DNA of 10,224 nt from Pseudomonadota bacterium. GTDB taxonomy: Bacteria; Pseudomonadota; Alphaproteobacteria; Rhizobiales; Devosiaceae. The notes below the pieces were generated by a model, which was given only the letters and a program-made list of their open reading frames with translations, made no database searches and had not been told where the DNA came from. Of this stretch, positions 1 to 5,853 are shown piece by piece. The position numbers and the translations under genes were made by a program. The stretch covers positions 1 through 10,224 of the forward strand of contig JAEWLC010000029.1 in assembly GCA_023393475.1 (NCBI GenBank), written 5' to 3'. Within the stretch, counting starts at the first letter, position 1; each line of letters opens with the position of its first letter.

Positions 1-1263
1 ATCGTAGTGAAGTTCGGCGGCACCTCGGTCGCCAACGTCGAGCGCATCCGCCAGGCGGCGCGCCACGTCAAGCGCGAGGTCGAGGCCGGCAACGAGGTCG
101 CGGTGGTCGTCTCGGCCATGAGCGGCAAGACCAACGAGCTGGTCGGCTGGGTCAACGAGGCTTCGAAGCTCCACGACGCCCGCGAGTACGACGCGGTGGT
201 CGCCTCGGGCGAGCAGGTGACGGCCGGCCTGATGGCCGTCGTGCTCAGCGAAATGGGCGTCCCCTCCCGCTCCTTCCAGGGCTGGCAGGTGCCGATCAAG
301 ACCGACGACTCGCACGGCGCCGCCCGCATCGTCGACATCGACCCCACCGAGCTGCTCAACCGCATGACCACCGGGGTGGTCCCGGTGGTCACCGGCTTCC
401 AGGGCATCGCGCCGTCGGGCCGCCTCACCACGCTGGGCCGTGGCGGCTCTGACACCTCCGCGGTGGCGGTGGCCGCTGCCGTCGGCGCCGACCGTTGCGA
501 CATCTACACGGATGTGGATGGCGTCTACACCACCGACCCGCGCGTCGATCCCAAGGCCAGGCGGCTCACCAGGATCGCCTTCGAGGAGATGCTGGAAATG
601 GCATCGCTCGGCGCCAAGGTGCTGATGATCCGCGCCGTCGAGATGGCGATGGCGCACAAGGTGCGCCTCACCGTCCGCTCCAGTTTCGACGATCCGAATG
701 CGCCGCAGATTGCGCCGGACGGCACGCCGGGCGTTCCCGGCACTATCGTATGCGATGAGGATGAGATCATGGAACAGCAGATCGTTTCGGGCGTCACGCT
801 GGCGCGGGCCGAATCCAAGATCACCCTGCGCGACGTCAAGGACCGGCCGGGCGTCGCCGCCTCGATCTTCGGCGCGCTGGCCGACGAGTCGATCGTGGTC
901 GACATGATCGTGCAGAACGTCTCCGAGGACGGCTCGACCACCGACATCACCTTCACCGTGCCCGATGCCGAGCACGACAAGGCGGTGAAGGCGCTCGAGG
1001 CAGCCGGGCAGGCCGGCAAGTTCGAATACGCCAAGATCCAGAGCGCCAAGGGCGGCGCCAAGGTGTCGGTAGTGGGCGTGGGCATGCGCAACCATGCCGG
1101 CGTTGCCGCCTCGATGTTCAAGGCCCTTGCCGACAAGTCGATCAACATCCAGTTGATCACCACGTCGGAAATCAAGACCTCGGTCCTGATCGATGATGAA
1201 TATGCCGAACTTGCGGTTCGGGCGCTCCATACGTATTACGGGTTGGACAATCAGGACGCCTGA
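1..1263 (+). CDS. lysC: Aspartate kinase (5' end cut by window edge)
   Basis: Phosphorylates L-aspartate with ATP, the committed cytoplasmic step toward lysine/diaminopimelate, threonine and methionine. The frame is open from base 1 (codons I-V-V-K), and relatives usually have only about three more residues, so very little is missing. Counting codons from base 1, the kinase domain shows KFGGTS at 4-9, a glycine-rich TLGRGGSDTS at 144-153 and YTDVDGVYTTDPR at 169-181, all family hallmarks of the substrate and ATP sites. The C-terminal part carries two ACT domains, about codons 273-345 and 354-418, which bind feedback amino acids. This is the monofunctional form: the frame stops right after the second ACT domain with no homoserine dehydrogenase fusion. 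Inhibition by lysine and threonine is likely from family knowledge, not visible here. An internal ATG at 769 could start an ACT-only subunit (see findings). It is followed by ptsP after 65 bases. Confidence 0.97.
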   Translation: MVVKFGGTSVANVERIRQAARHVKREVEAGNEVAVVVSAMSGKTNELVGWVNEASKLHDAREYDAVVASGEQVTAGLMAVVLSEMGVPSRSFQGWQVPIKTDDSHGAARIVDIDPTELLNRMTTGVVPVVTGFQGIAPSGRLTTLGRGGSDTSAVAVAAAVGADRCDIYTDVDGVYTTDPRVDPKARRLTRIAFEEMLEMASLGAKVLMIRAVEMAMAHKVRLTVRSSFDDPNAPQIAPDGTPGVPGTIVCDEDEIMEQQIVSGVTLARAESKITLRDVKDRPGVAASIFGALADESIVVDMIVQNVSEDGSTTDITFTVPDAEHDKAVKALEAAGQAGKFEYAKIQSAKGGAKVSVVGVGMRNHAGVAASMFKALADKSINIQLITTSEIKTSVLIDDEYAELAVRALHTYYGLDNQDA

Positions 1264-1282
1264 GACGCCTAGACCCCGGTCA

Positions 1283-1310
1283 CGGCGCCCCTGGCGATAG
1301 GGCGGCGCCG
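1283..1310 (+). other. Inverted repeat between lysC and ptsP
   Basis: A perfect 7-base inverted repeat, CGGCGCC (1283-1289) and GGCGCCG (1304-1310), encloses a 14-base loop that can itself partly pair. In RNA it would form a GC-rich hairpin between the lysC stop and the ptsP start. No T-run follows, so it is not a classical intrinsic terminator. It might limit read-through, protect an mRNA end, or be a by-product of GC-rich sequence. Confidence 0.4.
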
Positions 1311-1328
1311 GGCCGCCGGGCGGGAATC

Positions 1329-3596
1329 ATGGCCACAACGATCAGCGGGCCGCGCGTGCTCCTGAAGCAGTTGCGCGAAACCATGGCGGAGCCTTTGGCT
1401 TCGCAGGCTCGGCTCGACAAGATCGTGGGCCTCATCGCCCAGAACATGCACGCGGACGTCTGCTCGTTCTACGTGCTGCGCGACGATAACGCGCTCGAAC
1501 TCTTCGCCAACCAGGGGTTCAAGCCCGAAGCGGTGCACACCACCACGCTGCGGTTGGGCGAAGGCCTTGTCGGCCTCATCGCCAAGCAGGCCGAGCCGCT
1601 CAGCCTCGACAATGCCACCGTGCATCCGGCCTTCGCCTATCGGCCGGAAACCGGCGAGGAGGCCTTCCTCGCCTTTCTCGGCGTGCCGGTGCTGCGCGCC
1701 GGCCAGACGCTTGGCGTGCTGGTCGTCCAGAATCGCGACGCGCATGTCTACGGCGAGGACGAGATCGAGGCGATGCTCACCACGGCGACGCTGCTCGCCG
1801 AGATGATGTCGACCGCCGATTTCGATGCGCTCATCAAGCCGGGCCAGGATATCGACCTGCGCCGGCCACGGCAGTTCGCCGGCAATGGCTTTTCGGACGG
1901 CGTGGCGCTCGGACAGGTGGTGCTGCACGATCCGCGTGTCGTCGTCACCAACTTCGTCGCCGAAGATACCGAGATCGAGCTGCAGCGCCTGCGCGAGGCG
2001 CTCGACCAGATGCGGCTCTCGATCGACCACATGCTCAGCCATGGCGACATGCAGAGCTTTTCGGATCATCGCGAGATCCTCGAGAGCTACCGCATGTTCG
2101 CCAACGATCGCGGCTGGGTGGACCGGCTGAACGAGGCGATCGACAACGGCCTTACTGCCGAGGCGGCGGTCGAGCGGGTGCAGAACGACACGCGTGCCCG
2201 GATGATGCGGTCGACCGATCCCTACATCAAGGATCGCCTGCACGACCTCGACGATCTCGCCAACCGGCTGCTGCGCGTCCTGACCGGCGACGGCGGCGCG
2301 GTGGGCAAGAAGGACCTGCCCGAGAACGCCATCCTCGTTGCCCGCAACATGGGCCCGGCGGACCTCCTGGAATACGACCGGACGCGGCTCCGCGCCGTGG
2401 TGCTCGAGGAAGGCGCCGCGATCAGCCATGTCGCGATCGTCGCCAAGTCGCTCGGGCTCGTCGCCGTCGGGCAGGCGGAGAACATCGTGTCGCTGTCGGA
2501 AAACGGCGACGACATTATCGTCGATGGCCAGGCCGGCACGGTCTATCTCCGGCCGACCCGCGACATGATCCAGGTCTATGTCGACAAGGTACGGCTCGGT
2601 GCGAAGCGCCGCGCGCACTATCTCGAGTTGAAGGACAAGCCAGCGGTCACCCGCGACGGCGTCGAGGTGACGCTGCTGCACAATTCCGGCATCGTCGCCG
2701 ACCTGCCGATGCTGCAGGATACCGGGGCCGCGGGCGTCGGGCTGTTCCGCACGGAGCTGCAGTTCATGATCGCCTCGCGCCTGCCGCGGCTGCGCGAGCA
2801 GGTCGAGCTCTACACCGAGGCCATCCGGCTGACCGAGGGCAAGCCGATCGTCTTCCGCCTGCTCGATATCGGCGGCGACAAGGTCATCCCGTACCTGCGC
2901 TACGAGGCGGAAGAAAATCCCGCGATGGGGTTCAGGTCCTTGCGATTGGCTCTCGACCGGCAAGGCCTGTTGCGTATCCAGATCCGCGCCCTGCTGCAGG
3001 CCGCCGATGGCGGGCCGATGAAGATTCTCGTCCCCATGGTCACCGATGCCTGGGAGTTCCGGCAGACCCGCCTCGTGGTCAACAAGGAACTCGAGCGCAT
3101 GAAGAATGCCGGCCAGAAGGTGCCGAGCAAGCTCGAGCTGGGCGCCATGATCGAGGTGCCGTCGCTGCTGTGGGAGCTCGACCAGGTGCTGCCCGAGGCC
3201 GATTTCGTCTCGATTGGCTCGAACGATCTCGTGATGTTCCTCACCGCTGCCGATCGCGGCAACAAGCGCGTCGCCAAGGCCTATGATCCGATCGCGCTGC
3301 CGCGCCTGCGCGCACTGAAGCACATCGTCGATATGGCCAGGCGCTACAACGTGCCGCTTACGATGTGCGGCGAACTCGCCGGCCGGACCATCGAAGCGCT
3401 GGCGCTGCTCGCCATCGGCATGACCAAGCTGTCGATGAGCCCGCCGTCGGTCGGACCGATCAAGGAAATGATCCTCGGGCTCGAACTCGGGCCCATCCGC
3501 AACTCTGTCTCCGCCGCCCTGCTGGAAGGCGCGAACGGCCCCAATATCCGCGACCTGCTGCTCGACTGGGCCGACCGGCAGGGGCTCGTGATCTAG
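1329..3596 (+). CDS. ptsP: PEP-protein phosphotransferase, nitrogen PTS enzyme I (EI-Ntr)
   Basis: Takes phosphate from phosphoenolpyruvate and passes it to the HPr-like protein NPr (PtsO), starting the regulatory nitrogen phosphotransfer chain in the cytoplasm. The 755 residues show, in order: a GAF domain (about 15-165), the enzyme I N-terminal HPr-binding and linker region (about 180-320), a swivelling phosphohistidine domain with ISHVAI whose His367 is the predicted phospho-acceptor, and a PEP-binding TIM barrel (about 420-735) with GVGLFRTE (Arg474), LLDIGGDK, NPAMGFRSLRLA, DFVSIGSNDL and MCGELAG (Cys680, the catalytic acid position). In Sinorhizobium and E. coli the GAF domain senses glutamine; the same role is inferred here. 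The N-terminus (GPRVLLKQLRETMAEP) matches the usual rhizobial start, so ATG 1329 is preferred although the ribosome binding site (around GGGCGGGA) is weak. No HPr or IIA domain is fused. prfA starts six bases after its stop, suggesting coupling. Confidence 0.96.
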   Translation: MATTISGPRVLLKQLRETMAEPLASQARLDKIVGLIAQNMHADVCSFYVLRDDNALELFANQGFKPEAVHTTTLRLGEGLVGLIAKQAEPLSLDNATVHPAFAYRPETGEEAFLAFLGVPVLRAGQTLGVLVVQNRDAHVYGEDEIEAMLTTATLLAEMMSTADFDALIKPGQDIDLRRPRQFAGNGFSDGVALGQVVLHDPRVVVTNFVAEDTEIELQRLREALDQMRLSIDHMLSHGDMQSFSDHREILESYRMFANDRGWVDRLNEAIDNGLTAEAAVERVQNDTRARMMRSTDPYIKDRLHDLDDLANRLLRVLTGDGGAVGKKDLPENAILVARNMGPADLLEYDRTRLRAVVLEEGAAISHVAIVAKSLGLVAVGQAENIVSLSENGDDIIVDGQAGTVYLRPTRDMIQVYVDKVRLGAKRRAHYLELKDKPAVTRDGVEVTLLHNSGIVADLPMLQDTGAAGVGLFRTELQFMIASRLPRLREQVELYTEAIRLTEGKPIVFRLLDIGGDKVIPYLRYEAEENPAMGFRSLRLALDRQGLLRIQIRALLQAADGGPMKILVPMVTDAWEFRQTRLVVNKELERMKNAGQKVPSKLELGAMIEVPSLLWELDQVLPEADFVSIGSNDLVMFLTAADRGNKRVAKAYDPIALPRLRALKHIVDMARRYNVPLTMCGELAGRTIEALALLAIGMTKLSMSPPSVGPIKEMILGLELGPIRNSVSAALLEGANGPNIRDLLLDWADRQGLVI

Positions 3597-3602
3597 GTTT
3601 AC

Positions 3603-4679
3603 ATGGCTACTCTTCCCGAGGACAAACTGGACGCGCTGACCAAGCGCTTCGACTATATCGAGGCGGCGATGTCGGCCGGCCCGGCGGCCGACGAGTTCGT
3701 CAGGCTCAGCAAGGAATATGCCGAGCTCGAGCCGCTGGTGCGGCCGATCCAGGCCTATCGCAAGCTCGTCGCCGATCTCGAATCGGCGCAGGAGCTGGTC
3801 AGTTCGGGCGACAAGGAAATGGCCGAGATGGCGTCGGCGGAAATTGCCGAGCTGAAGCCGAGGATCGAGCAGGCCATCGGCGAAATCCAGATCCTGCTGC
3901 TGCCCAAGGATGCCGCCGACGACAAGAGCGTCATCCTCGAAGTGCGCGCCGGAACCGGTGGCGACGAGGCGGCCCTGTTCGCGGGCGATCTCCTCCGTAT
4001 GTACCAGCGCTACGCCGATCTCGAAGGCTGGAAGTTCAGCCTGATGGAGGAAACGCCGGGCGAAATGGGCGGCTACAAGGAAGTCGTCGCCAACATCACC
4101 GGCAAGGGCGCCTACGCCAAGCTGAAATACGAGAGCGGGGTTCACCGGGTGCAGCGCGTGCCGGCGACCGAGACGCAGGGCCGCATCCACACCTCCGCCG
4201 CGACGGTCGCGGTGCTGCCCGAGATCGAGGACATCGAGATCGACATCAAGCCCGAGGATATCCGCATCGATACGATGCGCTCGTCGGGCGCCGGCGGTCA
4301 GCACGTCAACACCACCGACTCGGCTGTGCGCATCACGCATATTCCCTCGGGGATCGTGGTGACGGCGTCGCAGAAGTCGCAGCATCAGAACCGGGCCACT
4401 GCCATGAAGGTGTTGCAGGCCCGGCTCTATGAAGAGCAGCGCCATGCGCGCGACACGGCCCGCTCCGAATCCCGCAAGGAACAGGTGGGCTCCGGCGACC
4501 GGTCCGAACGCATTCGCACGTACAATTTCCCTCAAGGAAGGGTAACCGATCATCGGATCAACCTGACGCTCTACAAGCTCGACAAGGTCGTGGCGGGCGA
4601 TGCACTCAACGAACTGGTGTCGGCGCTGATCACCGAGAACCAGGCGGCGCAGCTGGCGGCCATGGAGGGGGTTTCCTGA
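3603..4679 (+). CDS. prfA: Peptide chain release factor 1 (RF1)
   Basis: Recognises UAA and UAG in the ribosomal A site and triggers hydrolysis of peptidyl-tRNA. The protein has 358 residues, typical of bacterial RF1. The tripeptide anticodon is P-A-T at 187-189 within RVPATETQGRIHTSA; this PxT form identifies RF1 rather than RF2, which has SPF. The catalytic GGQ lies at 231-233 in SSGAGGQHVNTTDSAV; Gln233 is the residue methylated by PrmC. The N-terminal about 100 residues form the predicted helical domain. The start at 3603 follows ptsP by six bases with only a weak AGG ahead of it, so initiation probably relies partly on ribosomes finishing ptsP. The sequence GGAGG just inside its 3' end (4664-4668) serves as the ribosome binding site for prmC, and its stop overlaps the likely prmC start, so the modifier is made coupled to its substrate. 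Confidence 0.97.
   Translation: MATLPEDKLDALTKRFDYIEAAMSAGPAADEFVRLSKEYAELEPLVRPIQAYRKLVADLESAQELVSSGDKEMAEMASAEIAELKPRIEQAIGEIQILLLPKDAADDKSVILEVRAGTGGDEAALFAGDLLRMYQRYADLEGWKFSLMEETPGEMGGYKEVVANITGKGAYAKLKYESGVHRVQRVPATETQGRIHTSAATVAVLPEIEDIEIDIKPEDIRIDTMRSSGAGGQHVNTTDSAVRITHIPSGIVVTASQKSQHQNRATAMKVLQARLYEEQRHARDTARSESRKEQVGSGDRSERIRTYNFPQGRVTDHRINLTLYKLDKVVAGDALNELVSALITENQAAQLAAMEGVS
4664..4668 (+). promoter_or_regulatory. Ribosome binding site that decides the prmC start
   Basis: GGAGG, within a longer run of G, lies seven bases before the CTG at 4676 and is inside the last codons of prfA. It is the best Shine-Dalgarno match near any prmC start candidate. No in-frame ATG, GTG or TTG lies between here and ATG 4787, which would remove about 37 residues of conserved N-terminal domain. 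Confidence 0.7.
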
Positions 4680-5539
4680 CACTCAGCGTCGGCGCAGCAT
4701 GGCGGGGGGTACGCGACCTGTTCCGGCGGGCCGGCATCGACACGGCGGAACTGGACGCAAGGCTGTTCGCCGAGGCAGCGTTCGGGATGGACCGGCTTGA
4801 ACTGGTCAACCGCGAGCGTGAAACCGTGCCGGCCGAGCAACTGCATGTCCTCGAAGGCTACGCGACGAGGCGCATCAAGGGCGAACCGGTGGTCCGCATC
4901 CTCGGCGAAAAGGAGTTCTGGGGGTTGAGCTTCAAGCTCAATGCCGCGACCCTCGTGCCTCGTCCCGAGACCGAGCTGATCGTCGAGCGCGGGCTCGAGA
5001 TCATCGGGCCGCTCGACGGCGCCCGCGTCCTCGATCTCGGCACCGGCACCGGCTGCATCCCGATTTCGCTGCTGACCGAGTATTCCGACGTCACCGCCGT
5101 CGCCGTCGACCTTTCCGCCGAAGCGCTGGAGATGGCGCGGTTCAACGCCAACCGGCATGGGGTGGGCGACCGCTTCGAAACGCTCAAGGGCTCGTGGTTC
5201 GATCCGCTGGAGCCGGGGGCGCGCTTCGACCTCATCACCTCCAACCCGCCCTATATCGAAACCGCCGTCATCGCGACGCTGATGCCGGAGGTGCGCGAGC
5301 ACGACCCGCGCCTCGCCCTCGATGGCGGGCCGGACGGGCTCGAGGCCTATCGCGCCATCGCTTCGGAGGCCGGTCTCTTCCTCAAGCCCGAGGGTGTGCT
5401 GGTGCTCGAGATCGGGTCGGCGCAGGCGAGCGCAGTGAGCGATATTCTCGTCGGCGCAGGCTTTGCGGAGGTCGAGGTGGCGCGGGATCTCGCCGGTCTC
5501 GACCGCGTCATCCTGGCGCGGGTGACTGTTGCCTCTTGA
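4676..5539 (+). CDS. prmC: Release factor glutamine N5-methyltransferase
   Basis: Methylates the glutamine of the GGQ motif in RF1 and RF2 using S-adenosylmethionine, which raises termination efficiency. From the CTG at 4676 the protein has 287 residues, the normal length for PrmC/HemK. An N-terminal helical domain (about 1-80, including DTAELDARLFAEAAFG) binds the release factor; the Rossmann methyltransferase domain follows, with the family sequence LVPRPETE near 100, the SAM loop LDLGTGTG at 119-126 and the catalytic NPPY at 190-193, which orients the target glutamine. The start is unusual. CTG has a strong GGAGG seven bases upstream and overlaps the prfA stop (CTGA), and the homologous N-terminus extends this far. 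ATG 4787 is the first conventional start but would give a truncated 250-residue protein. The reading frame and product are certain; only the exact start is in doubt. Confidence 0.93.
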   Translation: MTLSVGAAWRGVRDLFRRAGIDTAELDARLFAEAAFGMDRLELVNRERETVPAEQLHVLEGYATRRIKGEPVVRILGEKEFWGLSFKLNAATLVPRPETELIVERGLEIIGPLDGARVLDLGTGTGCIPISLLTEYSDVTAVAVDLSAEALEMARFNANRHGVGDRFETLKGSWFDPLEPGARFDLITSNPPYIETAVIATLMPEVREHDPRLALDGGPDGLEAYRAIASEAGLFLKPEGVLVLEIGSAQASAVSDILVGAGFAEVEVARDLAGLDRVILARVTVAS

Positions 5540-5567
5540 GCACTCGTTAGGGAGTGCCCATATTTTA
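5540..5567 (+). terminator. Possible weak terminator after prmC
   Basis: GCACTC (5540-5545) and GAGTGC (5552-5557) form a perfect 6-base stem around a six-base loop directly after the prmC stop, followed by CCATATTTTA, a short T-rich stretch. It is weaker than the terminators after the DUF4167 gene and clpB, and the Ts are offset by a few bases. The two arms also resemble CIRCE half-sites but with the wrong spacing (see findings). Confidence 0.4.
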
Positions 5568-5569
5568 CA

Positions 5570-5598
5570 CTTGGAATAACGGGGCGAACCATATAGGT
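5570..5598 (+). promoter_or_regulatory. Candidate housekeeping sigma promoter for the DUF4167 leader
   Basis: CTTGGA (5570-5575) as -35 and TATAGG (5593-5598) as -10, separated by 17 bases, resemble the alphaproteobacterial housekeeping pattern CTTGAC-N17-TATA-like. Transcription would start near 5604-5607, giving a leader of about 250 bases before the ATG at 5854. The region is AT-richer than its surroundings. A perfect palindrome (GAACC-ATATA-GGTTC, 5586-5600) overlaps the -10 and could be an operator. Confidence 0.45.
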
Positions 5599-5604
5599 TC
5601 CGCT

Positions 5605-5853
5605 TGCTGTCAGCGGTGTGAGTAGATCGCACCCAGGAGACGGCCACCCGCTCATCGGCGAAACTGCAATTGGCAGTGTTCGACACTCGGACGAGGAACC
5701 GAGGCGCGTTGATGGGCCGCAAGTGGCATAACCGCGATAGCTCTGGCACCGCGAGGAACTGACTGCTCACGCCATGCTCGGCGTCCGCGGCCCCCGGTGT
5801 CCGATGGCCAGATGTTGCCTTCAGTATTCTTTTCCAAGGCTTGAAAAGAGACG
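5605..5853 (+). ncRNA. Candidate structured 5' leader or small RNA upstream of the DUF4167 gene
   Basis: This stretch holds no convincing gene: its open frames are short and lack family features. It holds several local hairpins: GGTGTG/CGCACC (5615-5633, one G-U pair), ACTGC/GCAGT (5663-5677), an alternative AGTGT/ACACT (5675-5687) that shares bases with the previous one, ACGCC/GGCGT (5769-5784) and TCTTTTC/GAAAAGA (5828-5849) next to the start codon. CGAGGAAC occurs twice (5692-5699 and 5752-5759). Long 5' regions between prmC and the DUF4167 gene are, as I recall, a site of a conserved rhizobial small RNA (the alpha-r45 family was described with a neighbouring hemK/prmC-type gene), but I cannot verify this recall or match the sequence. 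The transcript boundaries are inferred from the promoter guess. Confidence 0.4.
5828..5849 (+). promoter_or_regulatory. Hairpin covering the DUF4167 ribosome binding site
   Basis: TCTTTTC (5828-5834) is the exact reverse complement of GAAAAGA (5843-5849), with an eight-base loop. The 3' arm is the only purine-rich Shine-Dalgarno-like segment ahead of ATG 5854 (AAAAGAG, 5844-5850). The stem is mostly A-U, so it could melt easily; this would permit modulation of translation by temperature, a small RNA or a protein. Function is inference. Confidence 0.4.

Noticed and set aside
1269..4682. A 1137-codon open frame on the minus strand, opposite ptsP and prfA
   Set aside because: Its translation is His/Arg/Asp/Leu-rich with no recognisable domain, it is exactly antisense to two certain genes, and long antisense frames are common in GC-rich genomes with strong third-position bias. 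It is a coding shadow.
4787..5539. prmC starting at ATG 4787 (250 residues)
   Set aside because: It would remove about 37 residues of the conserved release-factor-binding domain that are clearly encoded upstream in the same frame, and the CTG at 4676 has a much better ribosome binding site.
5540..5557. A true CIRCE operator for HrcA
   Set aside because: Spacer is six rather than nine bases and the outer TTA/TAA are missing; kept only as a low-interest observation.
5692..5780. GGAAC sequences at 5695 and 5755 as -35 elements for the EcfG general stress sigma factor
   Set aside because: No CGTT -10 lies at 16-17 bases downstream of either copy.
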